Source: an uncultured Actinomycetes bacterium | Lineage (GTDB): Bacteria > Actinomycetota > Actinomycetes > Mycobacteriales > Nakamurellaceae | Direction: 5' to 3' | Assembly: GCA_937926105.1 (NCBI GenBank) | Contig: CALANS010000064.1 | Coordinates: 26,057 to 90,056 of the forward strand | Length of the DNA stretch: 64,000 bases | In this document: positions 35,747 to 44,414 of the stretch, piece by piece | Position numbering within the stretch: position 1 is the stretch's first letter | Layout: the number at the start of each line of letters is the position of its first letter | Made by a program: the position numbers and the translations under genes | The notes under the pieces: model-generated | Told to the model about the DNA's origin: nothing | Database searches by the model: none | The model's input: the letters and a program-made list of their open reading frames with translations, nothing else

Positions 35747-37473
35747 ACGGCTCCGGGGTGTACCTGCTGATCCTGCTGCTCTTGCCGCTGGTCGGGGCGC
35801 TGGTGGTGGCCGGCATGGCCGGCGCGCCGGTGCGCACCGTGAAGCTCACTGCCATGGGCTTCGCGCTGGTCGAGCTGGTGGTCGCGATCCTGCTGTGGCT
35901 GGACTACCGCAGCTTCCTCACCGAGGGTGGCGGCAATTCGCCGTTCGACGCCACGGTGCACGTGGACTGGATTTCCAGTTTCGGCATCTCGTTCTCGCTG
36001 GGCATCGACGGCATTTCGTTGGTGATGATCGCGCTGATCGCGTTCCTGGTGCCGATCGTGCTGGGTGCGTCGTGGGAGGAGAAGCTGCCGGCCGGCCGCA
36101 CCATCGGCGGCTACTTCGCGCTGCTGCTCACCCTGCAGTGCGCCATGGTCGGGGTGTTCGCCGCCACCGACGTGTTCCTGTTCTACTGCTTCTTCGAGCT
36201 GATGCTGGTGCCGATGTACTTCCTGGTGGGGTACTTCGGCGGCCCGCGGCGCGCCTATGCGGCGACCAAGTTCTTCCTGTACTCGCTGCTGGGCGGCCTG
36301 CTGATGCTGGCCAGCGTGATCGGGCTGTACGTGGCCTCCGGCCAGGTGCTGCCGTCGGGCACCCTGGACTGGGCCGCACTGCGCCAGATCGCCTCGCAGA
36401 TTCCGGAGTCCACCCAGATGTGGATCTTCGCCGGGTTCGCCGTCGCGTTCGCCATCAAGGCTCCGCTGGTGCCGCTGCACACCTGGCTGCCGGAGGCCGG
36501 CTCGGAGGCTCCGGTGGGGGCGTCCACGCTGCTGGTGACGGTGCTGGACAAGGTGGGCACCTTCGGGTTCCTGCGGATCTGCCTGCCGCTGCTGCCGGCC
36601 GCCTCGTCCAGGCTGGCCTGGCTGTTCTTGCTGCTGGCGCTGCTGGGCATCCTGTACGGCGCGATCGTGGCGGCCATGCAGACCGACCTGAAGCGCTTCG
36701 TGACGTTCACCTCGATCGCCCACTTCGGGTTTATCGCGATGGGTGTGTTCGCCTTCACCACCCAGGCCATGACCGGTGCCGTGCTGTACATGCTCAACCA
36801 CGGCATCACCACCGGGCTGCTGTTCCTGGTGATCGGCATGCTGATCACCCGCGGCGGTTCCCGGCACATCGCCGACTACGGCGGGGTGTGGAAGGTGGCG
36901 CCGCTGCTGGGTGGCGTGTTCATGGTGGCCACCATGGCCACGGTGGCGCTGCCCGGCACCAACGCCTTCGTCTCCGAATTCCTGGTGCTGATCGGCACCT
37001 TCGACCGGTCGGTGGCCTGGGGCGTGCTGGCCACCGTCGGCATCATCCTGGCTGCGGTGTACATGCTGTGGGTGTTCCAGCGCACCATGACGGGACCGGT
37101 GCGGGGCGTCGCGGTGTTGGGTGCCCGGTCGACGGAGCCCGGCGGTGACGGTGCCAGCGGTGACGATGCGGTCGGGGCCGCGGCCGCTTCATCCGGTGCT
37201 GTGGCTTCATCGGCGGCTTCATCGGGGGCTTCATCGGGTGCCGCAGCCCAGGCTTCGTCCCCGATCGCCACCGCCGAGCGGCCGGCCGGCGTCCGGGCCC
37301 GGTTCGCCGACCTGAACCGGCGGGAGATCGCCGTGGTCACCCCGCTGATCGTGGCGATCATCTTCCTGGGCATCTACCCGAAGCCGGTGCTAGACGTGAT
37401 CCAGCCGACCGTCGCGGCCACCATGTCGGCGGCCGGAGCGATCGATCCGGGCGTGAACGGAGGGGGACAGTGA
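35743..37473 (+). CDS. nuoM: NADH-quinone oxidoreductase subunit M
   Basis: 576 residues, antiporter-like membrane subunit. The signature motif FYCFFELMLVPMYFLVGYFG has the key proton glutamate, followed by KAPLVPLHTWLPEAGSEAPV and LNHGITTGLLFLVIGML. A Ser/Ala-rich cytoplasmic insertion (about residues 470-510, runs of SSAASSGASSG) sits before the last helix and is not in the E. coli protein. GTG 35743 overlaps the nuoL stop. Confidence 0.95.
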   Translation: MNGSGVYLLILLLLPLVGALVVAGMAGAPVRTVKLTAMGFALVELVVAILLWLDYRSFLTEGGGNSPFDATVHVDWISSFGISFSLGIDGISLVMIALIAFLVPIVLGASWEEKLPAGRTIGGYFALLLTLQCAMVGVFAATDVFLFYCFFELMLVPMYFLVGYFGGPRRAYAATKFFLYSLLGGLLMLASVIGLYVASGQVLPSGTLDWAALRQIASQIPESTQMWIFAGFAVAFAIKAPLVPLHTWLPEAGSEAPVGASTLLVTVLDKVGTFGFLRICLPLLPAASSRLAWLFLLLALLGILYGAIVAAMQTDLKRFVTFTSIAHFGFIAMGVFAFTTQAMTGAVLYMLNHGITTGLLFLVIGMLITRGGSRHIADYGGVWKVAPLLGGVFMVATMATVALPGTNAFVSEFLVLIGTFDRSVAWGVLATVGIILAAVYMLWVFQRTMTGPVRGVAVLGARSTEPGGDGASGDDAVGAAAASSGAVASSAASSGASSGAAAQASSPIATAERPAGVRARFADLNRREIAVVTPLIVAIIFLGIYPKPVLDVIQPTVAATMSAAGAIDPGVNGGGQ

Positions 37474-39101
37474 TGGCCACGGTCCTTGCTGCAGTCGCCG
37501 GCCCCGTGCTGGGTGCGGTGACTGGCCCGGCCGCCGCGCCGCCGGTGACGCCAATCCCGGCGCCGGTGGTCGACCTGGTCGCCGTGCTGCCGGTGCTGAT
37601 CGTGCTCGGCGCGGCCTGTCTGGCGGTGGTGTTCGAGGCGGCGCTGCCCCGCGGGCAGCGGTTCGGTGCCCAGGTGGTGCTGGCCATCGGCGCGATCCTG
37701 GCAGCCGGCATCACCACTGTCGTGCTCGGGGTGAACGGCCACGACGTCGTCACCTTCGCCGGCGCGATCTCGGTAGACAGCGCCACCTACGTGATGTGGG
37801 GCTCGCTGCTGGCGCTGTCCCTGGTGGCAGTGCCGCTGATGGCCGATCGGGTCGCGGAACCGGGCGGCGCGTTCGTCGCCCAGGCGGCGGCCATCATCGG
37901 CTCCGGCCGGGACCGGCGAGCCGCCGCGGTGGCCACCCCGATGCAGACCGAGGTGTTCCCGCTAGCGCTGTTCGCGGTCGGCGGCATGCTGGTCTTTCCG
38001 GCCGCCTCCGACCTGCTGACCCTGTTCGTCGCGCTCGAGGTGCTGTCGCTGCCGCTGTACCTGATGTGCGGGTTGGCCCGCCGTCGGCGGCTGATCAGCC
38101 AGGAGGCCGCGGTCAAGTACTTCCTGATCGGCGCGTTCACCTCGGCGATCCTGCTGTACGGCATCGCGCTGCTGTACGGCTACGCCGGCTCGGTGCGCTT
38201 CTCCGACATCGCGGCCACCGCGGCCGGGGCCGGTGGCAGCGAGGTGCTGCTACTGGCCGGGATTGGGCTGCTGGTGGTGGGACTGCTGTTCAAGGGCTCG
38301 GTCGGGCCGTTCCACCTGTGGACCCCGGACGTCTACCAGGGCGCCCCCACCCCGGTCACGGCGTTCATGGGCGCCTGCACCAAGTTCGCCGCGTTCGCCG
38401 CCATGCTGCGGGTGCTGCAGGTGGCACTGGGGCCGATGTCCTGGTCGTGGCAGCCGGTGCTGATGGCGGTAGCCGTGCTGTCCATGGCGATCGGCGCGTT
38501 CTTCGGGGTGGTGCAGACCGACCTCAAGCGCATGCTGGCCTACTCGTCGGTGGCGCACGCCGGCTTCCTGCTGCTCGGTGTGATGTCGATCAGCGAACGC
38601 GGGATGACGGGCACGCTGTTCTACCTGCTGACCTACGGGTTCGCCACCATCGGCGGGTTCGCCGTGCTGACCCTCGTGCGGCGCGGCGGCGCGGAGGCGC
38701 CGCAGCTGTCCGACTGGGCGGGCATCGCCAAGCGGTCCCCCGCGCTGGCTGCGGTGATGACGATCTTCCTGCTGTCCTTCGCGGGCATCCCGCTGACCAG
38801 TGGATTCATCGGCAAGGTGGTGGTGTTCACCGCGGCCATGGATGCCGGGATGGGTCCGCTGGTGGTGGTCGCGATGATCGCCACGGTGGTGACGGCGTTC
38901 TTCTACCTGCGCGTGATCGTGATGATGTACTTTGCCGATCCCAAGCCGGCGCCCGCCGGGACCGACACCCCGGTGGTGGTGATGCCGGGTGTGGTGACCC
39001 TGGTGGTGGTCGGAGTATGCGCGCTGCTCACGGTGCTGCTGGGCGTGGTCCCGCAGCCGGTGCTGGACGTGATGGCCGTGCACTTCCCGCTGTTGTCCTA
39101 G
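37470..39101 (+). CDS. nuoN: NADH-quinone oxidoreductase subunit N
   Basis: 543 residues, third antiporter-like subunit. Key strings: FVALEVLSLPLYLMCGL (proton Glu), FKGSVGPFHLWTPDVYQGAP and KRMLAYSSVAHAGFLLLG. The GTG at 37470 overlaps the nuoM stop; ATG 37473 immediately after is an alternative. It is the last nuo gene, and the polyprenyl synthase begins 10 bases after its stop. Confidence 0.95.
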   Translation: MMATVLAAVAGPVLGAVTGPAAAPPVTPIPAPVVDLVAVLPVLIVLGAACLAVVFEAALPRGQRFGAQVVLAIGAILAAGITTVVLGVNGHDVVTFAGAISVDSATYVMWGSLLALSLVAVPLMADRVAEPGGAFVAQAAAIIGSGRDRRAAAVATPMQTEVFPLALFAVGGMLVFPAASDLLTLFVALEVLSLPLYLMCGLARRRRLISQEAAVKYFLIGAFTSAILLYGIALLYGYAGSVRFSDIAATAAGAGGSEVLLLAGIGLLVVGLLFKGSVGPFHLWTPDVYQGAPTPVTAFMGACTKFAAFAAMLRVLQVALGPMSWSWQPVLMAVAVLSMAIGAFFGVVQTDLKRMLAYSSVAHAGFLLLGVMSISERGMTGTLFYLLTYGFATIGGFAVLTLVRRGGAEAPQLSDWAGIAKRSPALAAVMTIFLLSFAGIPLTSGFIGKVVVFTAAMDAGMGPLVVVAMIATVVTAFFYLRVIVMMYFADPKPAPAGTDTPVVVMPGVVTLVVVGVCALLTVLLGVVPQPVLDVMAVHFPLLS

Positions 39102-39111
39102 GCTCGGTGAA

Positions 39112-40134
39112 GTGAACGTCGCCGCGGGACCAGCCGAGCCCGTCGAATCGCCTGGCCTGGCCGGCCTGGACCTGGCCGACCCGGCGCTCGCGGCCAGGGT
39201 ATCGGCCGGCCTGGCGCACGTCGAGCAGCAGCTGGCCCGCGAGCTGCGCAGCGAGTTCGCGTTCGTGTCCGAGGCCGCCTCGCATCTCATGGCGGCCGGC
39301 GGCAAGCGGTTCCGGCCACTGTTCACCATGGTGGCCGCCGGGGTCGGGCCGCACCCGGAGTCCGAGGACGTGCTGACCGCCGCGGCGGTGGTGGAACTGG
39401 TGCACCTGGCGACGCTCTACCACGACGACGTGATGGACGAGGCGGACATTCGCCGGGGCACCAAGAGCGCCAATGCGCGTTGGGACAATGCGGTGGCCAT
39501 CCTGGCCGGCGACTTCCTGTTCGCCCGGGCATCGCGGTTGGTGGCCTCGCTCGGACCCGAGGCGGTGCGCATCATCGCCGACACCTTCGCCGAACTGGTG
39601 ACCGGCCAGATCCGCGAGACGGTGGGCCCGCAGCCCGGCCAGGACCCGGTGGCGCACCACCTCGCGGTGCTGGACGAGAAGACCGCCTCGCTGATCGACA
39701 CCAGCGCCCGATACGGCGGTATGTTCTCCGGTGCCAGCGACGCGCAGGTGGCGTCGCTGCGCCGCTACGGTCGGGCACTGGGGGTGGCGTTCCAGGTATC
39801 CGACGACATCATCGACATCGCCTCGGTCGACTCCGGCAAGACGCCAGGCACGGACCTCCGCGAGGGCGTGCCCACCCTGCCCGTGCTGTACACCCAGGCG
39901 GATCCGGATGCCGACCCGGAGCTGGTGGCGCTGCTGGGCGGACCCATCGAGGATGACGCCACGGTCCAGCGCGCGGTGACGTTGCTGCGTGACTCGCCCG
40001 GTCTGGCCCGTGCCCGCAGGACGCTGGACGACTTCGCCGGCCGGGCCCGAGCGGAATTGGCGGAGCTGCCGCCGTCCGCGGCCGTGGACGCGCTGGACGC
40101 GCTGACCGGCTTCGTGGTGGACCGCACGCGCTGA
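39112..40134 (+). CDS. Long-chain polyprenyl diphosphate synthase
   Basis: 340 residues, E-type isoprenyl diphosphate synthase (GrcC/HepT-like). Both aspartate-rich motifs are intact: D105-D106-x-x-D109 in LYHDDVMDEADIRRG and D231-D232-x-x-D235 in FQVSDDIIDI, plus the substrate loop AAGGKRFRPLFTM. The residues before the first motif (HLATLY) suggest long-chain product control, consistent with the heptaprenyl to nonaprenyl tail of menaquinone. Immediately following nuoN it probably shares the operon, linking tail synthesis with complex I. The exact chain length cannot be read from sequence. Confidence 0.88.
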   Translation: MNVAAGPAEPVESPGLAGLDLADPALAARVSAGLAHVEQQLARELRSEFAFVSEAASHLMAAGGKRFRPLFTMVAAGVGPHPESEDVLTAAAVVELVHLATLYHDDVMDEADIRRGTKSANARWDNAVAILAGDFLFARASRLVASLGPEAVRIIADTFAELVTGQIRETVGPQPGQDPVAHHLAVLDEKTASLIDTSARYGGMFSGASDAQVASLRRYGRALGVAFQVSDDIIDIASVDSGKTPGTDLREGVPTLPVLYTQADPDADPELVALLGGPIEDDATVQRAVTLLRDSPGLARARRTLDDFAGRARAELAELPPSAAVDALDALTGFVVDRTR

Positions 40135-40139
40135 CCGGC

Positions 40140-40541
40140 TCAGCCGTCTGGTTCGAAGGTGAACTCCAGCTCCGCGGTGCCCGTCGGACCAGTGACGGAG
40201 GTGTCGGTGCGGCGCACCAGCATGAAGTCCTCCCGGTACTCCAGCACCGTGTAGACCACCGCGCGGCCGAAGGGCCGCTGCACCACGAACCGTCCGGACT
40301 GGGTGAACTCGCCGCGAGCGGGTTCGGGCGGTGCGAGGTCCGCCGGCTCCGCGTCCGTGGCCGCTGAGGTTTCCGTGACCGCGGGCCGGGCGAACCGCAG
40401 GAACAGGCTCCGCGGCGTGCAGTGGTAGTCGCCGTCGGAGCGGGGATCGAAATCGGTGACGTCGTCCCGAGCGGCACCCGCCCCACCGTCCGCACCGCCG
40501 TCACCAGCGCCGGGGCGCCGCAGCAGATCACGCAGGCTCAT
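40140..40541 (-). CDS. Hypothetical protein, 133 residues
   Basis: Not recognised. A Gly/Ala-rich N-terminus (about 10-30) is followed by a beta-rich region: DYHCTPRSLFLRFARPAV, then GEFTQSGRFVVQRPFGRAV, VYTVLEYREDFMLVRRTD and AELEFTFEPDG, suggesting a small beta-sandwich or barrel. No signal peptide or membrane helix. It converges with the polyprenyl synthase (5 bases between stops) and its start lies 12 bases downstream of the rarD stop, so it may be co-transcribed with rarD. Confidence 0.65.
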   Translation of the reverse strand: MSLRDLLRRPGAGDGGADGGAGAARDDVTDFDPRSDGDYHCTPRSLFLRFARPAVTETSAATDAEPADLAPPEPARGEFTQSGRFVVQRPFGRAVVYTVLEYREDFMLVRRTDTSVTGPTGTAELEFTFEPDG

Positions 40542-40553
40542 GGCTTCCTCCCG

Positions 40554-41507
40554 TCACCGATCCTGCCCGGGTATCGATCCTGACGCGGGCCCGACGGTAG
40601 GCGCAACGGGCGGCGCTCGCAGCACCGTCACCGCCGCGTCGCGTCGCCGCCGGCGGGACCGGCGCACCGCGTCGCCGGACAGCAGCATCAGCGACACCCA
40701 GATCACTGCGAACCCGGCCCAGCGGGATGGCGACATGTGTTCACCCGCCCACCACACGCCCAGCAGGAACTGGGTGAGCGGGTTCAGGTATTGCAGGAAG
40801 CCCAGCAGGGACAACGGCAGGATGCGCGCCGCCGCGCCGAACAGCAGCAGCGGGACCGCCGTCACCACACCGGATGCCACCAGCACCACCGCGTGCCCGG
40901 ATCCCTGATGGCCGAAGTGCGCCTGCCCGTCCACCTGCAACCAGATCAGATACCCGAGCGCCGGCAGCATCAGCACCGAGGACTCACCCAGCAACGAGAT
41001 CGCGGCGGGGATCCGAATCACCCGTTTGGTCAGCCCGTAGAGACCGAAGCTTGCCGCGATCATGAACGCCAGGTACGGGACCCCGCCGGCGCCGACGGCC
41101 GTCAGCACCACTCCAGGCACCGCGACGGTCAGCGCCGCCCATTGCAGCGGCGCCAGCCGCTCGCCCAGCGCGAGGACGCCCAGCGCGACGGATACCAGCG
41201 GGTTGATGAAGTACCCCAGCGAGGCCTCGATGACGTGCCCGTTGTTGACCGCGTAGATGTACACGCCCCAGTTCACGCTGATTAGCGCGGCGGCCGCGGC
41301 GATCAGCCCCCAGGTCCGGCCCGATAGCGCCCGGATCTCCGGCCAGCGGCGCGCGACGGTGACGACGATGCCCATCACCACCGCCGACCAGAACATGCGG
41401 TGTGCCAGGATCTCTACCGCCCCGGCGGGCTCGGCCAGCGGCCAGTACAGCGGGAACAGGCCCCACAGCAGGTAGGCGGCCGTGGCCAGTAGTACGCCCT
41501 TGCGCAT
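40554..41507 (-). CDS. rarD: RarD-type EamA/DMT permease
   Basis: 317 residues, ten hydrophobic helices, drug/metabolite transporter superfamily. The N-terminal KGVLLATAAYLLWGLFPLYW and the later NWGVYIYAVNNGHVIEASLGYFINPL (core VNWGVYIYAVN) are diagnostic of RarD (chloramphenicol-sensitivity protein family). The ATG at 41507 is preceded by GGGAGGG at good spacing; a much longer open frame upstream overlaps the Lrp gene out of frame. Substrate not known. The C-terminal 35 residues are basic and cytoplasmic. Confidence 0.88.
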   Translation of the reverse strand: MRKGVLLATAAYLLWGLFPLYWPLAEPAGAVEILAHRMFWSAVVMGIVVTVARRWPEIRALSGRTWGLIAAAAALISVNWGVYIYAVNNGHVIEASLGYFINPLVSVALGVLALGERLAPLQWAALTVAVPGVVLTAVGAGGVPYLAFMIAASFGLYGLTKRVIRIPAAISLLGESSVLMLPALGYLIWLQVDGQAHFGHQGSGHAVVLVASGVVTAVPLLLFGAAARILPLSLLGFLQYLNPLTQFLLGVWWAGEHMSPSRWAGFAVIWVSLMLLSGDAVRRSRRRRRDAAVTVLRAPPVAPTVGPASGSIPGQDR

Positions 41508-41598
41508 GGCACCCTCCCGCCGGATCCATCTTCTCAGTGAGTCGTGTGGCCCAGCGTGCGGCATCACGCACGTGGGGGCGCACGACCTCGGTCGACAC

Positions 41599-42057
41599 TC
41601 AGTGCGGGGGCGGCGTCGAGGTGGTCCGATCCAGCAGGGTGGACAGCACGATCGTCGACTCGGTGCGAGCCACCACATCGGTGGCGCGCAGCCGCTCCAG
41701 GGCCTGCTCGAAGTCGGCCATGTCGGCGGCCCGCAGGTGCACCAGCACGTCGGCGTCGCCGGACACCGTGTAGGCGGCGACCACCTGCGGGATGGGCTCC
41801 AGGATGGCCCGGATGCGGGCGGGGGTGACGTTGCCGGCGTAGGTGACCGCGACCAGGGCCTGGGCGCGCCAGCCAAGCGCGTCGGGATTGATGCGGGCGG
41901 TGAAGCCGGTGACGACGCCCGCCTCGACCAGTCGGTCCACCCGGCGCTTGACGGCCGGCGCAGACAGGCCGACCCGCTCACCCACCTTCCGGTAGGACGC
42001 CCGAGCATCCTCGACGAGCTGTGTAATGATGTGCTGGTCTATCTCATCAAGACGCAA
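41599..42057 (-). CDS. Lrp/AsnC-family regulator, probably of the DDAH gene
   Basis: 152 residues: helix-turn-helix (RLDEIDQHIITQLVEDARAS, then VGERVGLSAPAVKRRVDRL) and RAM effector domain (ALVAVTYAGN, YTVSGDADVLVHLRA). The start is TTG 42057, 8 nt after GAGGAG; no better start exists. It is divergent from the dimethylarginine hydrolase gene with a 68-bp gap, the usual sign of a regulator controlling its neighbour. A response to arginine or a related amino acid is inference. Confidence 0.87.
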   Translation of the reverse strand: MRLDEIDQHIITQLVEDARASYRKVGERVGLSAPAVKRRVDRLVEAGVVTGFTARINPDALGWRAQALVAVTYAGNVTPARIRAILEPIPQVVAAYTVSGDADVLVHLRAADMADFEQALERLRATDVVARTESTIVLSTLLDRTTSTPPPH

Positions 42058-42125
42058 CGAATTGCTCCTCTATGCGCAACATCATGGCATTGTCCGCAGG
42101 TGTTGAGCGATTCTATCGTCGAGTC

Positions 42126-42989
42126 ATGACGATCGCTCTGGACCACGAGACCCCGACCATGCACGCGAGCCCGGCCCCGGCCGAGACCAGGACCGCCCGC
42201 CCACGGACCTACCTGATGTGCCGGCCGGCGCACTTCGACGTCGTCTACTCGATCAACCCGTGGATGCACACCGACGTCGAGGTGGACGGGGCGTTGGCCA
42301 TGCGCCAGTGGGAGCACCTGGCCGACACCTACCGAACGCTCGGTCATCGCGTCGAGATCGTCGACGGCGCACCGGGTTTGCCAGACATGGTGTTTGCCGC
42401 GAACGCAGCCACCGTGGTGGACGGCACCGCCGTCACCGCCCGGTTCTCCACGGACAAGCGCACCGGCGAGGAAGAGCCCTATCGGGCCTGGCTGACCGAG
42501 CACCTGCCCCGCGTGTTGGTGCCCGAGCACATCAACGAAGGGGAGGGCGATTTCCTGTGGACCGGCCGGTTGATGCTGGCCGGCACCGGCTTTCGTACCG
42601 ACCCGCGCTCGCATCGCGAGCTCGGCGAGCTGCTGGGCGTGCCGGTGGTATCGCTGACGCTGGTCGACCCGTCCTTCTACCACCTGGACACCGCCCTGGC
42701 GGTGCTGGACGCCGATACCATCGCCTACTACCCGCCGGCCTTTTCGCCCGGGTCGCAGGCCGCCCTGCGCCGGCTGTACCCGGAGGCCATCGTGGCGTCC
42801 GTGGAAGATGCCCGCTGGTTTGCGCTCAACGCCGTCAGCGACGGTCGGCGGGTGGTCGTCCCCGAGCAGGCACCGGACTTCGCTCGGCAGCTGGAACTGG
42901 CCGGTTTCGAGCCGATCCCGGTGGACGTCTCCGAGTTCCGCAAGGCCGGGGGCGGCGCCAAGTGCTGCACCCTGGAACTGCGGGGCTGA
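42126..42989 (+). CDS. Dimethylarginine dimethylaminohydrolase (DDAH) family
   Basis: 287 residues, pentein fold. DDAH hydrolyses N-omega-methylated arginines to citrulline. Visible features: YLMCRPAHFDVVYSINPWM at the N-terminus, the LPDMVFAANAATV loop with conserved acidic and Asn residues, EHINEGEGDFLW, the catalytic His in DPSFYHLDTAL, and the nucleophile Cys in GGGAKCCTLEL (C280/C281). It might also act as an ornithine/arginine-metabolism hydrolase, as in related pentein enzymes. ATG 42126 is favoured over 42072, which lies within the shared promoter region. Confidence 0.88.
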   Translation: MTIALDHETPTMHASPAPAETRTARPRTYLMCRPAHFDVVYSINPWMHTDVEVDGALAMRQWEHLADTYRTLGHRVEIVDGAPGLPDMVFAANAATVVDGTAVTARFSTDKRTGEEEPYRAWLTEHLPRVLVPEHINEGEGDFLWTGRLMLAGTGFRTDPRSHRELGELLGVPVVSLTLVDPSFYHLDTALAVLDADTIAYYPPAFSPGSQAALRRLYPEAIVASVEDARWFALNAVSDGRRVVVPEQAPDFARQLELAGFEPIPVDVSEFRKAGGGAKCCTLELRG

Positions 42990-43051
42990 CGCCGGCGCTG
43001 GACCCGGCGCCGCCCCCGCTGACCCGATCCCGGCCGGGCGCGCCGCGCTGG

Positions 43052-43432
43052 CTAGTTGCCGCAGCTGCGACACCGGCCCGGCAGGATGCTGCGGTGCCGC
43101 GATACCCAGTGATATGCCCGCGCGGACACCCACGACCCCGGCCGGGTGGACATCGCCGATGCGAGCACTCGCCAGCGCGCCGCCGGCTGTGCCCGCAGCA
43201 CCGCGGCCACCGCCAGATGCCCGGCCACCGGCGGCCCGCCGTCCGGCACGAACTGCACCGCCGCCCGCGCCTGGGCGAGTGTCAGCCCGCGAGCCGACAG
43301 GTCGGCGGTCTGGAACGGAACGAAGGCCGGCAGCGCCGCCAGGTGCCGCCGAGCGAACGCCACGCACCGCCGGCAGAACCCGCACTGCCCGTCGTAGATC
43401 ACGGTTCCCGGGATCCGGGAGCGCTCGCTCAT
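43052..43432 (-). CDS. DCC-family thiol-disulfide oxidoreductase-like protein (DUF393)
   Basis: 126 residues. The family signature is YDGQCGFCRRC (Tyr13 to Cys23; CxxC at 17-20), as expected for the predicted thioredoxin-like DCC family. A second CRSC pair ends the protein (GRCRSCGN), giving a possible relay. Cytoplasmic, no signal peptide. It follows the YajQ gene by 25 bases on the same strand and may be co-transcribed with it. Physiological partner unknown. Confidence 0.85.
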   Translation of the reverse strand: MSERSRIPGTVIYDGQCGFCRRCVAFARRHLAALPAFVPFQTADLSARGLTLAQARAAVQFVPDGGPPVAGHLAVAAVLRAQPAARWRVLASAMSTRPGSWVSARAYHWVSRHRSILPGRCRSCGN

Positions 43433-43457
43433 CGGATCGGTCGCTCCGCCGGGCTCG

Positions 43458-43949
43458 TCACCGATAGTTGGTGAACTGCAGCGCCACGTCCAGGTCGGCG
43501 TCCTTGAGCAGCGCGATCACCGCCTGCAGGTCGTCCCGCTTCTTGCCCGACACCCGCAGCTGATCGCCCTGAACCTGCGCCTGCACGCCCTTGGGACCCT
43601 GATCGCGCACCAGCTTGGCGATCTGCCGGGCCTTGTCCGATGCGATGCCCTCCACCAGGGTGCCGGTCACCTTGAAGACCTTCCCGGACGCTGCCGGGTC
43701 GCCGACGTCGAACGACTTCAGCGAGATGCCGCGCTTGATCAGCTTCTCCTTGAACACCTCGATCGCCGCCCGGCAGCGCTCCTCGGTGGAGGCGGTGATC
43801 GTCACCCCGTGCTCGCCGGCCCAGGCGATGGACGCATCCGTGCCGCGGAAGTCGAACCGTTGCGAGAGCTCCTTCGCCGCCTGGTTCAGGGCGTTGTCGG
43901 CCTCCTGCCGGTCGACCTTGCTCACCACGTCGAACGACGCATCCGCCAT
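43458..43949 (-). CDS. YajQ-family nucleotide-binding protein
   Basis: 163 residues, the normal length, two ferredoxin-like folds. Conserved ends: [16 protein letters not shown] at the start and [13 protein letters not shown] at the end, with RFDFRGTD and [20 protein letters not shown] between ([11 protein letters not shown]). YajQ proteins bind nucleotides; some bind cyclic di-GMP and act as effectors in Xanthomonas. Two cyclic di-GMP enzymes lie within 12 kb. Divergent from tRNA-Tyr. Confidence 0.93.
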   Translation of the reverse strand: MADASFDVVSKVDRQEADNALNQAAKELSQRFDFRGTDASIAWAGEHGVTITASTEERCRAAIEVFKEKLIKRGISLKSFDVGDPAASGKVFKVTGTLVEGIASDKARQIAKLVRDQGPKGVQAQVQGDQLRVSGKKRDDLQAVIALLKDADLDVALQFTNYR

Positions 43950-44045
43950 CGTGCTACTCCTTCGTGTGCTGCCCGCAATCCCGATTGGGTTCCCGGCCGG
44001 GCACCTAGTACTCTGGTCACTCGCCGGGCGTGCGCGCCCGGCACT

Positions 44046-44126
44046 GGCAGGTTACCCAAGCGGCCAAAGGGAGCTGACTGTAAATCAGCCGCGAAAGCTT
44101 CGGGAGTTCGAATCTCTCACCTGCCA
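44046..44126 (+). tRNA. tRNA-Tyr (anticodon GTA)
   Basis: 81 nt. Acceptor GGCAGGT pairs with ACCTGCC; the anticodon arm is GCTGA-CTGTAAA-TCAGC with GTA. A long class II variable arm (GCGAAAGCTTC region) and the T-loop GTTCGAATC are present. The discriminator is A; CCA is not encoded. TACTCT near 44009 is a possible -10. Confidence 0.95.
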
Positions 44127-44414
44127 CTCTTCTCGGCTCTTCCGCTTTGCCGATGGAATGCGACGTGAGCGGGCCGCCTGAACACCGGTGACGATGGCGC
44201 AGGCGGCCGCGTGACCGTAACGTGTGCCCGGTTCGGACGGATTCCCTCGACCGGGTGCACCGCGATGCTGGCTGCGCTAGCCCTACGCGCGTTACGCTCC
44301 GTAGGTGCCGAGTTCATGCGGTCGGGGGTATTCGGGGACGGCGACGGGCCGCCCTACCCGTCGCCGGTGTTCGCTGCGTGATCAACGGCGCCAACACGGC
44401 CTCAGGATCGCCCG
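44127..44414. other. Gap between tRNA-Tyr and the EAL gene
   Basis: 288 bp with no supported gene. It contains a possible -10 (TACGCT near 44293) for the downstream gene and otherwise nothing I can name. Confidence 0.4.

Noticed and set aside
42072..42125. Upstream ATG for the DDAH gene
   Set aside because: It would encode the divergent promoter region; the family N-terminus begins after ATG 42126.
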